DNA from: Microplitis mediator
Taxonomy: Eukaryota; Arthropoda; Insecta; Hymenoptera; Braconidae
Assembly: GCF_029852145.1 (NCBI RefSeq)
Contig: NC_079979.1
Span: 2,900,501 to 2,964,500, forward strand
Direction of reading: 5' to 3'
Length of the DNA: 64,000 nucleotides
Shown in pieces: positions 12,888 through 26,037 of this stretch; the stretch's first letter is position 1; every line of letters begins with the position of its first letter. A program made the position numbers and the translations under genes. The notes under the pieces were generated by a model. The model worked only from the letters and a program-made list of their open reading frames with translations. It had not been told where the DNA came from and did not search any database.

Positions 12888-13030
12888 GGTGCTTCATCTC
12901 GGAGCCAGATTTTTTTTTTCAAGTGCACGTGGAAAAAACCATAGTTCAACACAAAAAAAAAATTTTCGCGCATGAAAAAAAATTCTATGTCGATTACAGA
13001 CGTAGCTCATTAAAAAATTCAATTTTTCTT
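12884..13030 (+). repeat. Fold-back element, isolated terminal arm
   Basis: Matches the reverse complement of 54470-54600: TTAGGGTGCTTCATCTCGGA, CATAGTTCAACACAAAAAAA and TCGATTACAGACGTAGCTC. Similarity stops at about 13030, where unrelated GC-rich hairpin DNA begins. Confidence 0.72.
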
Positions 13031-13870
13031 TATACCTCGGCCGAAAGTACGAACGTTCGGCCTCGGGTTCACGGCAGAAAATCTAACATTCGTGCCGTGC
13101 TGGGATTACTCGCGCGTCATCTATAACAGCAGGCTGAAAGAAAGCAGTAGAGGGACGAAAGAGTTTTTTTGCGCGCACTGGCGCAACTGTTACCGGTTAT
13201 ACGTATACTACCGTCACTTTGACAAGGTTTGCTGACACTCCCGCTCGTATTCATAACCTCAAAACTTGTTTACAATTAATTCGAAATTTTATATCCGTGT
13301 TTTTGGAAAAGTAAAATTTGCTAAAGATTAATAAAGACTATAAAATTATTTTTAATAAATTTAGTAATTTTATAAAAATTAGAAATTATTTATGATACTA
13401 AAGTTAGCAGACGTCTAGTAATTCTTTTATTTGTTTTTTTTTTAAAGATAAATTATAAAAATCGAAATTTTAAAAGTTGCGCCTACAGTTTTTTTAATTT
13501 TCTTCAAGTGCATATTTTTAGTTTTAATTTTTTTGTAATCGGTTTACAAAAAAAAATCCGGAAATTGTTAATTGACTGTTAATTTCAGGATAATTATTTC
13601 TTTTAAAAATGTGTAATGATGATTTTTTTTATCGATGTATTTGATGCCTGCCCCCCGACCAGCAGCACTCGCTTCGCTCGTGCCGCAAATGTCGGGGCAG
13701 GCATCAATACCTGCTAAAACGTTATTATGTAATTTATACACCTTTGATTTGTTAACGTACTTTTGTCCGGGCATAAAGAAAAATAGTATACACTACACGG
13801 ACGGAAAATTGGAGAGCCCTGAACTGCGCGTCTGATGCCCTCGGCTTCGCCTCATCACCGATGAAAGTGA
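13030..13870. other. GC-richer islands with small hairpins, no gene
   Basis: Contains GGCCGAA/TTCGGCC (13028-13052), CACGGC/GCCGTG (13070-13100) and a strong stem GATGCCTGCCCC / GGGGCAGGCATC (13644-13706) around CACTCGCTTCGCTCGTG. Between them are A/T-rich tracts. No convincing ORF. Confidence 0.5.
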
Positions 13871-13935
13871 GGTTATGACCATATTAAACACTTTTATAAA
13901 CATCGAAAATACATATAGCTTGTGGGTACTTATTT

Positions 13936-15282
13936 TAACGAGAATTCACCATTTTACAAAAATTTCAACACCAAAATCAACTCCATTGATAAAATCACTT
14001 TAACTTTTTTTCCTGAGCAGCTGAAAAATAACTTTTCATTTTAATTTTAATACTCAAAATGAGCATAAAGCTTAGAATGCTTGTATACCTTTGAATATTT
14101 CATCTCAATCATGTAATTTTAACGAAAAATTTTATTTAGATTATTTTATAATAATAATAAATCACATTAATAAAATTAAAAAGTGTAGAATAGAAAAATT
14201 TCTCTCTAGTCACGAATGAGTTATAATTAAAATGAAAACTAAAAAAAAAAATTATTAAAATAGAAGGTAAAGAAAAGAATATGAGCCGAAAAAAAATGTT
14301 TTATTATTATAAGTAAATTACATTATTATCAAAGGAAATCATTTTCAGTGGATGCTTGAGGCGAATGTCCTTCTCGTACATTTAACATTCCTTTGATCCA
14401 CTTTTACACGTATATAAAATTCATTATATATATTATATATTTTTTATTCTTTTACTTTAACCAAAAAATATATGTGTAACAAAGTTTTATCGTTTTCATC
14501 TTGAGTAATGTTATGTCGTCACTGTCGCAATGAAAAAAGATGTCGAGAATTATTCTGTAATTTCATATCCCGTTGAAAAGAGTTTTTGTCTAATCATATA
14601 GAATTATGTATAATCATCTATATATGATTGGATCCGAAAATTGGCCAGGTCTAATTATGTATAATCAGATATGTTTATACACGATCATATATGATTATAT
14701 ATAATTATGCATGAACGAATATAGTCATTTTTAGAATCTCATTTACAATATCTGTAAATTATTAATTAAGTAATTTAATTAGGATTTATTGTCTTTATCA
14801 ATATCAATGTCGGTTAAAATTAAAAAAAAAAAAAAATTATTGTCCGTTGACTACTATTTGACTACGAGGTCACCTGTCCAATTAATGTCCCACGTTGATG
14901 CTGCTTAACTTTGGTTATCGATGGATTGTAGTCTGATCCTCTAGTCTGTTATACACTTATAATTAAGACGTTTATGGCATTACTTAACTCAAATAGTTAA
15001 ATTGATACATCCTACGTAAATAATGCACCTAATGATGAATTTGGTTTTGTACATAAATTACGATAGAATTCAGTAGATACATATAATCAAATCTATTTAT
15101 CTATAAACTTATAAATATTCGTATATAAATCGATATCGATTTATACTTTTAAATTGCTGCCGAAACCTTTGAACATTTTTTAAGTATTGGGGATTCAAGT
15201 TTGATTGATAGTTGACAGATTAAAAATTTAATAACATTGATATTCAAAAATTGTCATATTATTTGATATATATATATATATA
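13936..15282. other. No gene recognised
   Basis: A/T-rich. The 14580-14720 part is built of palindromic words such as TATAATCATATATGATTATA, like the interiors of the palindromic MITEs, but without clear ends. Confidence 0.4.
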
Positions 15283-15480
15283 TTAGACTGATTAAAAAAA
15301 ATCGACTAATTTTTCTTTTCTTCATTATATCGAAAATATTGTTGGAAATGACGAAAAAAAATACTGTGAAAGTTTGAGCTCTTAATATCAATATTAACAA
15401 CTGCCGCATCGCAATTTTCTATTTCCCGTTTAAATAACATAGGAAAATTTATTTTTTAAGCTTTGGAATTTTGTAGCTCA
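15283..15480 (+). repeat. Half fold-back element (TTAGACTG end)
   Basis: Follows a TA run. It reads TTAGACTGATTAAAAAAAAT, then CTCTTAATATCAATATT, then CCCGTTTAAATAACATAGG, the same landmarks as the arms at 33438, 35325, 36123 and 53310. No opposing arm is present. Confidence 0.65.
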
Positions 15481-15925
15481 CGGTGGGACCAATACTTTCA
15501 AATGTTCAAAACATATTCTTACGGGAAATTTTATGCTCTACAAAAAAGGTCTTATAATTTTTCGATATTTTTATTTCTTTAAAAATTATTTGAAGCTGAA
15601 GTTAGATTGACGATAAATTTTTACATTTTTTAATTTTTTTGATGCAACCATCAACTTTATCGGAAAATTGTAAAGGTCATTTTTTGCAGAGCATTTTATT
15701 TCCTACAATTTATTTCCGAGAAAATTTTCGATATTTCTCATAAGTCGTATGTTATTTGCAATTAACTGAAAATTTTCTTAAATAATCTAAATTTTGTTGC
15801 TTAAAATTAATTATATTAAATTTTTTAGAAGTATAAAAAATGTATTATCTCAAATTTTCTGAAAACTCCTGTCATTTGGAGAATCTTCAATTTTTTTGAA
15901 TATGGAAAAGTGTTTAGAAACTTTC

Positions 15926-16919
15926 TACACAGAAAAAAAAATTAACTTGGTTCAAGTAAATTATTTTCTTCAAAATATTATTCTTGTTTCGAAACATCTA
16001 AACTTCTCAATTCAAAAAAATTTTAGTCTTGAATAAATAAATTATTACTCTTCAATGGAGAGTGAAATTTTTCTTTCAAAAATTTTAATCTTAAAAGAAG
16101 CATTTTTTGCTTTCAAACAAAATGAAAATTTATTTATCCCAAGAATTTTTTTCTCTTTGAGGCCGATAATATTGACTCGGATGATACCGACTTAGTTTGA
16201 GTATGGCGCATTTTTTGGATCAGGATGTTATTTTATTCGATTTAGAAATATACAAATATATTTTTAAAAATTATTAATCAGTTTATTACTACAATGGTTA
16301 CTTATAGTAATTTTTGATTTGGAAGTTTAATGCATATTTTTATTTTAAAAAAAATTTATTTGTACTAAAAATTTAAATAATATTTTTGTTTAATGGCCAC
16401 ATTTTCAATAATAGAAAATTTAAGGTTACCCAGTCAATAAGCATTGACAATTGAATACATTTACTGTGAAAATCTTTAAAATTTTGAACACAGTAATTAT
16501 TTACTACTTTAAGTATTATGATACCAAAATTTGTTCATATGCATATACATTAAATAAAAATAATTATCAACGGCGAGATTTATGTTTTGATGTTCAAATT
16601 GTGAACTCACAATTCAAAACTAACTACAACTGACCGAGAAAAACAAGCAAGTACGCTGTTCCCATCGAGGCGCCACCTGGCGTCAAAATGTTCACTTCAC
16701 CCAAGTAAATCTGTTACTTGGTTTGAGAGTTAGATTTATTGTGTGAAAAAAAATATACTTTTGAACCAAGCATATACAAATCTTGATTTAAGAATCCTGA
16801 AACTTCTTGAGCCAAGAAATAAATTCTTGAAGCAAAAAAAATGGAATTTTTTAAACTAGTATCCTTGGTTCAAGAATATTTCACTTGAATCAAGTTAATT
16901 TTTTTTTCTGTGTAGAAAC
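15926..16919. mobile_element. MITE with CTACACAGAAAAA inverted ends
   Basis: Left CTACACAGAAAAAAAAATTA and right TAATTTTTTTTTCTGTGTAG are inverted copies; the similarity runs on through AACTTGGTTCAAGT and ACTTGAATCAAGTT. The interior has repeated words like TTCTTGAAGCAAG and TTCAAG. Flanks AAACTTT and AAACTCA are only an imperfect duplication. No transposase. Confidence 0.72.
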
Positions 16920-18479
16920 TCAATTTTCTAGAAGTTAAAAAAATTTAGTAAATTTTTCAGAAATTAAAAAAATTAAATTATCTTAACGTTTGTCGAAGCT
17001 TTGAAAGTTCCCATAATTCTCAACTTTCTGCAGCATGAACAACTTTTTTTTAATTTTCTAGAAACTCGATATTCTAAAAGTGAAAAAAAATGTTACTTTC
17101 TCCAACTTCTTCGAAACTCCTAAAATTTTCGCAATTTAAACTTTCCACTGCCTAAAAAAAAGCTGTTCCACATTTCCAGCAGCTCCAAAAATTCTTTAAT
17201 CCAATTCAAATCATCCAGAAGTATAATCAAATTTATTTATCCCTCCTCCAGCTATCTAGATCACCAAAGGAAATAATTTACACCCTGTGACTTATAAAAA
17301 AAATGTATCTCTCTATTTTATACATCATCCGTCCATTGCCGAAAACTAATAATCTTAAATCATAAATAACGATGAAAACTCATTATCCCATAAGTATTTA
17401 GTGATTACTTATATATATAGATATTTTTTTTTCATATTTTTTCCATAATGACCAATAATACCGTTATCTCATTTCATTGATCATCAATAATATCTTTTAC
17501 TTCAATGACTACCACACAAGGGATGAAAAAAAGGAAAATGTAATAGAGGGTTCGTTATATAATAACCAAAAGTATACGACAATATAGTGATACTAAAGAC
17601 CTTAAGAGTGTGTATAGACAAGCTATTTTCATTTCTCGGTCACCCTAGTATAAGCTAGTAGGAATAGTGGTGGCATTTTCTTTGAGAAATTCAACATTAC
17701 TAGAGTAAGGGTGAGAGTAAGAGCAAAAATAAGGGAAGGAAAGGGCAGGAAAAGAGAAAGGGAAGGGATCGGGGATGGGGATGAAAATGGGAGTAGGAAT
17801 GAGGATCTGATATAAGGATGGAAACGACTACTGCTACTACTAAGAGACGACGGGTCGATTCGGACCATCGGATTTTATTGGCAATATGCTATAATTCCTG
17901 ACATTAGACGCCGCTGACGCTTTTTTTGGACTCATTACCTCAGGCTACTTGTCTCTTACGTGATCTTGTCTTGCCTTTTTTCAGATTTTTTGTGAGTTGA
18001 GGCTAAACAGGATACATGAGAAAGTGATACAGCTCAGTAGAGAGTAAGGGAGTCTAGGAGTGAGGGTAAAGGGGAGGGGGCTGTGAGGGAGAACGAGACG
18101 ACGACCCCGATCTTGATAAGAAATTATGGATAGAAGCTTATATACAGGATGATACTAATATTTTTTATTTTGTTTATTAGATAAATAAAATAACCTGTGA
18201 TTTTTTTTTTTTTTTATTATAATCAATTTTTATTTATTTGTTAATTTTTTTTTGTCATAATTGAAATTTTCATTTTTTTGTAGTGAGGAAATTGATCAAA
18301 AAAATTATTTAATGACTGGAAGATAAATAAATTGATACGTCGGAATGTATCGATTAGTTGAAAATGGAAAAATTATTTTTCTTTTAATTTTTGGAAAAAT
18401 TGAAAATCAATATTTTTATTATCTTGAAAAAATTGTAAGTATCTAGAGAAAATTATAATTTTCAAGTTAAAAATTAAAA
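16920..18479. other. No gene recognised
   Basis: Mostly A/T-rich. It includes a purine-rich low-complexity stretch at 17690-17830 (GGGAAGG, GGGGATGGGGATG) and another near 18040-18100. The serine-rich reverse ORF at 17629-17868 is a by-product of that composition. Confidence 0.5.
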
Positions 18480-19540
18480 AAATAAACGATGATTCGATAT
18501 CTCGCAATAACTCGATTAATTGATTTAGCGAATAATTAATTATTTTTATTAATCCAATGATTTGAAATTTTGTAATTATAGATTACAAAAAAGGCTATTA
18601 TGATTTTTTTGAGATATTAAATGATATCGATGTTGTGAAATCGATCAATCGAATTTTAAAAAAAGTTGTTTACTTCCATTCATCAGCAAATTTCGTTTTT
18701 CGAACATGAAATTTTGGAGAAAAGCTAAAATTATTGATGTCTTGAAATAAATTAACTTATCGAAACTAATCGATTAATTGAATTTTTAAGAAATAGATTT
18801 ATGAGGAATTTTAGAACTTCCTTATGTTGTTAATAATTTTTTAAGGAAAATGATAATATTGATAATACATGATTTCGATATCTCGAACAATCGATCTAAA
18901 TCGAAATAAATCGGCTTATTGAACTTTAACGATTAATGAAACGAATCAAATCACAGGAAAGATGATTCGTTTTATTTAATGTCTTAAAAAGTTGTACAAC
19001 AAAAATAATCGATGTAACGAAATAAATCGATTAGCAAATATAAATCCAGTGATCGACTTGTTTCGAGATTATTGAATCGTTTACCTTCATTATTCTCTTT
19101 TTCAAAGCAGTTGAATTCAAAAAAACTAATGTATTGAAGTGATTTGGCTACATGCATTCAAAAAATCGATATATCGAATAAATCGTTACATTAATTTTAT
19201 CAAAATTGGCAAAATTTTACAGTTCCAGCGTTTGTTAACTTGAAAAAATTTGCCAACTCGAAAAATATCGATTAAACGAACAAATCGAGGTGTCGATTGA
19301 TTCAATGAGTCAAAGTATTAATTAATTGAAACTAAAAAATCATTCAGTTTCAATATTCGTATGTCTGACAACACGATGATATGAGAAATCGCAAGAAATC
19401 GATTAATTGTCCGAGTCAAAGTATCGATTTCTTATCAAAATCACTAGTTGTTTAGTCTCAACATTTCCCATCTCTAAATTTTTCATCATAAAAAAATCGA
19501 TTAATCGACTCTCGATAAATTTTCGAAATCGAGGCTTTTT
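18480..19540. repeat. ATCGATTA-rich degenerate repeat region
   Basis: About 1 kb dense in short words such as ATCGATTA, AATCGATT and ATAAATCGA, far above the surrounding AT-rich DNA. No ORF, fixed period or terminal repeats are evident. Confidence 0.5.
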
Positions 19541-20169
19541 GTTTTTTTATATTTATAAAAATAATATATACATATGTTAAATAATAAATGCACAAGTAAT
19601 TAATGATTAATGACGTGATTAGAGTTATTAGACCGCCGGCATGTCGGCGAGGAGCAAAGTGCGAAAAAGAGCCATGCCGCCGATCCAGAGAGCTTAAATA
19701 AAATAGAAGTTATGCCAAAGGCATAATCGAAGAGTGTGTATAGTAGTAGCGGTAAAAGGAGTACGTATAGAGAGTTATATCTTGTGTATAGTTAGTAGAG
19801 TAGAGTTGAGTAGAGGGGAACGGTACGCGTGCGATGAGGCGATACATGTCGGCTTAGAGATCAAAAGTTTTAAATACACAAGTGTAGTGGGGTGTATCTG
19901 TGTTAAAAAGACGCGGCGTAGTTTGTCGATACAAGGAGTCGATTGTTGAATAAAAGAGGCCGCCCAGTGTGGTATAGTATACTGTTGTGATGTGTTGGCT
20001 TGTAGGAGTGTGCTATGATAATATTGCTGGGGGAATTTAAATCTTGGATTTATTAATGCGTTAAACATATCAAAGACAACCAAATCCTTGTTTGCCGATA
20101 GATTCCAATCCAATCATTAATCCTGTTCTACGCATCGTAAAATTACATCGCAACTACTTAAATTCTTTT
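19541..20169. other. Less AT-rich segment without a recognised gene
   Basis: 19630-20110 has a small inverted pair (GCCGGCATGTCGGCG and GCCATGCCGCC) and a 112-codon minus-strand ORF (20113-19775) without recognisable motifs. It might be regulatory or a noncoding transcript; I cannot decide. Confidence 0.3.
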
Positions 20170-20910
20170 TTTTTTTATTTCAATTAATTACTTAATTACA
20201 ATTTTTATAACAAGTAAAAAAATTTTAACTTTTTTTTTTTGAGATTACTAAAAATTTTTTTTTTTTATTAGAAAAAAATTCTCTTACACCTAGCTTGTGG
20301 GTACTCTAATAAAAGAGCTAATTGAGCTTATAATTGAAATGCAATTTAATTTTATGGAATTTTGAGATTTTTCAAAAAATTTTTATGAATCTTCTCCGGT
20401 GATTTTGGAAATTTTTTTTATTTACTCGTAGACTTTTATTTATGAAAAAAAAATATGACAGACGAATTAACGTGGATTTTTAAAAAAAATTCGGAAAGAA
20501 AATTTTTTTGTTTTATTTGATGTTGCTCAAAATTTTTCCGATTAAAACCTATTTATGTGGGTACTCTAATAAAAAGGCACGGTATGCTTGTCATGAGAAG
20601 CAGTTACAAATTTTTTTTTGACTCTAACTTTTCTCAAAAATGACAAAATTTACTTCCACGCGTATGACAAAATTTTTTAACGTAACTGACTTGAGCCCAT
20701 TTTAAAATGTCAACGTTTGTTTTTTTTTCACTGAGTTGAAAACAAATTTGAAAGAAAAATAACATAAATTTTAAAAAATTAAAAATAATTTCTAAAATTT
20801 TTCTTTCATTCAAACATATTGATGTGGGTACTCAAACAAAAGCTCTCGGTCTGAAACTAACAAAAATATATATGATTCACGCGCTCAATGTCTCGGTAAT
20901 GAGAAAAAAG
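20170..20910 (-). repeat. Inverted second locus of the tandem array
   Basis: Plus-strand TGTGGGTACTCTAATAAAAG cores near 20295, 20560 and 20825 are the reverse complement of the 7300-8020 cores, spaced about 265 bp. Flanking words such as ATGACAAGCAT are shared. A single related core lies at 13915-13935. Confidence 0.68.
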
Positions 20911-21954
20911 TATCAACCCAGAACAAATATCCAGGAAAAAAATAGTATACCGCGCAGTGGGTAAATTTGTCAGTATTAAATAAATAACCCATAAAAGCAG
21001 ACATCAATCCCCATAGAAACATTAACGCCCGATACGACCCAGTCTGTTATTTTTCATACGCGTCGTAACGAGAAAAGAGTCCATGAAGTTATATTTTTTA
21101 CAAGACTTCCGCCGTACTTTCTCATCTCAACAGTACCAAAAGTCGATTCTCGAGTCTTATCTCAAGCTTTCTTTATTGGCCTATAAGTTATTGAAGCTCT
21201 CGTTATTTTAAAAACTTCTAACTTAATAACTCACTTGCATTAAAAAAAAAAAAACATTATGATATTTATACTTTATTGCCCGTTAATTTTATTTCAACTT
21301 TTACACCTTATTTAACAAATCGCTTCTAATTATTGATTCTTCAATAATAATAAAAAAAAATATTCAGTCAATAAAAAAATATATTTTATACTTGGCAAGA
21401 AAAGTAACGAGGGATTAAGATGACCCTCCTTTCATTACGTTATAAATGTCTCTTTGATGCGGTCACTGGAATAATGAAATAAGGGATCTACGGTGTACAC
21501 TATTACTTTCGATATAAACTTTTATAGTACAGTTAATATTTCATTGATAGTCAAAATAATAAATAAAATGACCAAACAAATTTTTTTTATAAAAAAAAAC
21601 TTGAAGTAAACGCTATCCAAGAGTAAATTTTTATTTTTAAAATCAATATTTTCTGTGTAAAAATCGAGAATGGAAAAACGGTTCCAACTCATTTGGATGT
21701 AAGAATAAAAATTGTAGATTTTTTTACTTGAAGTTTTTATCTATGATTATCAAATCATTTAAAAAAATTTTATGTTCACTCATTCAATCTTTGACGGAAC
21801 TATGATAAAAATGTTTCCGTTTTTCTACAATTATTTTTAAGCGAAAGTAAATATTATCAATCTTTGATTGTCTCTTGAATAAGTACATTAATTTTTTTTT
21901 CAATGATTTAATAATTATATATCAGAAACTTTATGTAAAAAAATCTACAATTTT
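20911..21954. other. No gene recognised
   Basis: A/T-rich sequence with no ORF above background and no repeat boundaries that I can define. Confidence 0.35.
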
Positions 21955-22229
<275 letters not shown>

Positions 22230-22331
22230 AACCGGGTACCCCTCGACTTCCGTGGTCTTGATGACGAGGCTTACGAGGTCACAATTTGGACACCTTTTGA
22301 ACTCAAAAGTTCTAAGGGCGCCACTGATAGT

Positions 22332-22898
22332 AAAGGCCGTGGGACGATAAGTATACCGAATCGGCCCCAGATAGGGATCGGGCTCATTTTTTCAGGGAAT
22401 GTTTGTACCCATGAGATACTTCGATGCTGCGAGTTTCAGGTCTTTATCTATAACCACTTCGGAGTAAATCGGAAAATACTGAAAATTAGAAAAAATTGAT
22501 GTTCTCAGAGCGTACTTATTCGATTGATCTGAAAATTGGATATGTATTGGGGGTTGATGGTAGCTATCTGGAAAAAAAATAAGAGCTATTTCGGCTCACA
22601 AAAACCTAAAAAAAAACGAGTTTATATTTTTAATTTCAATTTTTAAGCATCTTACCATTACGACACAGTTATGAAAATATTTTTTTTGAATTCCTCATCC
22701 AATTTCCTATGAATCTATGGCCTTTCGAAATTTTTAAAAATGGTACTACATATTGAAAAAAAAATAAAAACCATTTTTTGCTCAAAAATCGGGTTTTTCT
22801 AATAATTTTACTCTTGAACTGATAAAATACAAAACTTACTCGTTTATTAAGGTAGAGAAAACCATAAAAGAAATATAAAATCCTTACATTATTAAAAT
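22332..22898 (+). repeat. Left terminal inverted repeat of the ISL2EU-like element
   Basis: Reverse complement of 25469-26037 with only scattered differences. It runs from AAAGGCCGTGGGACG to TCCTTACATTATTAAAAT. Confidence 0.88.
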
Positions 22899-23278
22899 TA
22901 TTTCATTCAATGTACTTAACTATTATTAAAAACTCTATCAGTAACTGTAATGAGTAAATCAGTATTCATTACTATTGTTTATGTAAATCAACGTTGTTTC
23001 AGAGAACTTAAACGTTCCCGCCCAATATTCAATAAATTTAACAACCACAAGATGGCACTGTAATTCGAAATTGGTAACATTGTTTTTTTTGTGAAAAGTC
23101 ACTAGATCTGTAGATAACCTAAAAATTACTGAGTGTTGACATTCCAAAGAATTGGCTGTACTATTATCTATATTTAGTAATTATTTTTAATTGTTTAAAT
23201 AACTATTTAAGTGAAAATACGTCGACCCCTGAAGCTAATAATCCAAAATGTTGTATTTGTTCGAAGTACCTGAAAATA

Positions 23279-25353
23279 ATGCCGGGTACTCCAAAACATA
23301 TAAAATCTGACGAAGCAGCTGAAGAGTTTTCAACTGTTTTTGAGTGTCCGATTGTAGTTGGTGATATTCTTCGTTCGAATTATCGCGTAAAAAAATATAA
23401 AAAAACCAAACTTGAAGATGAGAATCAGGAATTATCGTTGGAAGATGAACTACCTTCAGATAGGAGTGATCTTTTAGAAAGAACAGAACCGAGTTTATCA
23501 ACGATGACTTTATCTCAATCAAGTACTGATGATCCATCTATTCATTTAGATGTTGCCTGTGATGATGAAATAGAAGAATGTATAGAAGTTCAAATGAAGA
23601 GAACTGTTGCGACTCATAGATATTGTTGTGTATGTTCTGTCTCAAATCAAAATCTAGTCGTTGTTCCTCAAGATGCCCGTATGCAATGCTTTATAAAGAA
23701 AAGAATTTTTATTCCGAATGGGAATCGATGCTGCAGCGATCATCTCATAAAAAAACGCTTTTATACGGAGAATTTGAACCACTTGAAAGTTTATCCTAAT
23801 TGGAGTAACTTAAGATCTTCAGAATTGTCTAAAATGATGGAAAGTTTGGCTGTAGAATGTGATTCGACACTTCTCGATAAAATGGATGATTTTCGAATAA
23901 CTGATGAGCAACTTTTTATATTTACTGGATTACAACGTGAAAACATACTCGAATTGCGAGACTTATTGACAACTATGAGGAATACATATTCCCGTTCAGT
24001 TATTCAAGCTCTCATTGTATTCTTATTTAAGTTACGTACCGGTAACTCTAACAGGTTGATATCAGCGACTTTACAATTGGAAAATGAGATGCTGGTTTCA
24101 AAATATTGTGACCAAGTGATCCAATCATTTGAGAAAGATATATTACCTCAGTACTTTGGTTTTCGATCTATGTCTTGAAAAAACCTCATTGAAAATCATT
24201 CATCACCACTTTTGAAAAGTTTGATTGCTGATCGTAGTGATAAGCTTTTCTTGATTTGCGATGGAACGTATGCTCGGCATCAAAAGAGCTCTAATAACGC
24301 TTATCAGAGAAAGTCTTTTTCTGGACAGAAGAAAGTACCGTTATGTAAGCCATTTACTATTTGTACTACCAATGGATATATAGTAGATATGTTAGGGCCC
24401 TACCATGCCAATGTAAATGATGCTAGTATAATGAAAGAAATTATCGATACTGCTGATGGTATTAGCAATTTGTTGGAACCTGGTGATGTTTTTGTTGTTG
24501 ATATAGAGGGTTTCGAGATGTTCAGGCGCACTTAGAAGAAAAAAATTATGAAGTGTTAATGCTAGCATTGAAAGGCAAAAGAAATCGGTTAACAACTTCT
24601 GAATCTAATTCATCAAGATACGTCACAAAGATTCGTTGGGTAGTTGAAGCAGTACACGGAAGGCTGAAACAAAAATATCGTCTACTAGACCTAAAATTCG
24701 ATAATAAAATGTTACCCAGAGTCAGTAATTTTTATAGAATTGCATCATTTCTTCACAATCAGTACAACAAACGTCTTATTTCTGATGAAGAGTACTCAGA
24801 CGAAATTGTTGAAATGATTAAATCTCGAAATTACACTAATAATACACTTGCTGATGAAGTCGATAAAAATAGTTGGCAGCGAAAAAAACTTCCTTTCGAA
24901 ACGATTTTGTCCTCTGATTTGATCGACTTTCCAGAAATGACAGAGAAAGACCTGAAACTTTTCTTTACCGGTTCTTATCAATATAAACAAGCAGTATCAT
25001 ATCTAGCAGAGACGATTGACGAATCTGATAATATGACTATCCAGTTTGTCAGAGATAAAACCAATATTATAAAGGCTCAAGTGCAATCTCGTCATATTAA
25101 TAGAAAAGTGTACAGATGTTTCATTGAATATAAACCTGATACTATTGGATGAAGTGGAATATCAAGATATTGCTGTGAATACGCTAATGGATTGACGACA
25201 ATCGGTTGTTGTTCGCACGTTGCTGCAATTATTTTCTATTTAGCATACGGGCGATATTTGGCTAAAATCCCCAGACCAGCAGCAATACTCAATACTTTAT
25301 TTAATAAAGATAATATTACTCCTGTGATTGATGAAGATAGCGACGAAGACTAG
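23279..25353 (+). pseudogene. ISL2EU-like DDE transposase, broken
   Basis: The N-terminal region (about residues 110-160) has paired cysteines and CCSDH, a THAP-like zinc-finger pattern. The catalytic acids lie in LICDGTYARHQKS (near 24255), a VVD motif near 24500, and IRWVVEAVHGRLK (near 24640). The C-terminus has YCCEYANGL and GCCSHVAAIIFYLAYGRY, a SWIM-like zinc-binding segment, and ends at TAG 25351-25353. Breaks: TGA at 24176-24178, a frameshift near 24500, and TGA at 25150-25152. The upstream start at 23279 is the first long-frame ATG; an earlier start is possible. Confidence 0.83.
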
Positions 25354-25468
25354 TCACAAATTAGGAGAACAATTTTATTTAGCATTTGTAGTAGATTAAT
25401 ATATTTAATTGCAGTTTTAATTGTTTATGGATGAAATATCAGCGTTGAAATTAATAAATAAAAAAACT

Positions 25469-26037
25469 ATTTTAATAATGTACGGATATTTTATTTCTTT
25501 TATGGTTTTCTCTACCTTAGTAAACGAGTAAGTTTTGTATTTTATCAGTTCAAGAGTAAAATTATTAGAAAAACCCGATTTTTGAGCAAAAAATGGTTTT
25601 TATTTTTTTTCAATATGCAGTACCATTTTTAAAAATTTCGAAAGGCCATAGATTCATAGGAAATTGGATGAGGAATTCAAAAAAAATATTTTCATAACTG
25701 TGTCGTAATGGTAAGATGCTTAAAAATTGAAATTAAAAATATAAACTCGTTTTTTTTTTTTAGGTTTTTGTGAGCCGAAATAGCTCTTATTTTTTTTCCA
25801 GATAGCTACCATCAACCCCCAAAACATATCCAATTTTCAGATCAATCGAATAAGTACGCTCTGAGAACATCAATTTTTTCTAATTTTCAGTATTTTTCGA
25901 TTTACTCCGAAGTGGTTATAGATAAAGACCTGAAACCCGCAGCATCGAAGTATCTCATGGGTACAAACATTCCCTGAAAAAATGAGCCCGATCCCTATCT
26001 GGGGCCGATTCGGTATACTTATCGTCCCACGGCCTTT
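25469..26037 (-). repeat. Right terminal inverted repeat of the ISL2EU-like element
   Basis: Mirror copy of the left repeat, ending CGTCCCACGGCCTTT and followed by GT. High similarity of the two arms suggests the insertion is younger than most of its surroundings. Confidence 0.88.

Larger units (their letters stand above)
22332..26037 (+). mobile_element. ISL2EU-like DNA transposon with 570-bp inverted repeats
   Basis: Inverted repeats at 22332-22898 and 25469-26037 match over about 570 bp. The outer end reads AAAGGCCGTGGGACGATAAG and is flanked by GT on both sides, which fits a 2-bp target duplication. Between them is a decayed transposase with a Cys/His N-terminal domain, a DDE_4-type catalytic core and a C-terminal SWIM-like CCxH segment, the layout I associate with ISL2EU/IS4EU elements. 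The left copy abuts a GT microsatellite repeat. Confidence 0.82.

Noticed and set aside
17629..17868. Serine/proline-rich 79-codon ORF
   Set aside because: Product of a purine-rich low-complexity tract on the opposite strand.
18480..19540. Considered as a CRISPR-like or satellite array
   Set aside because: No fixed repeat length or spacer pattern; the host is eukaryotic.
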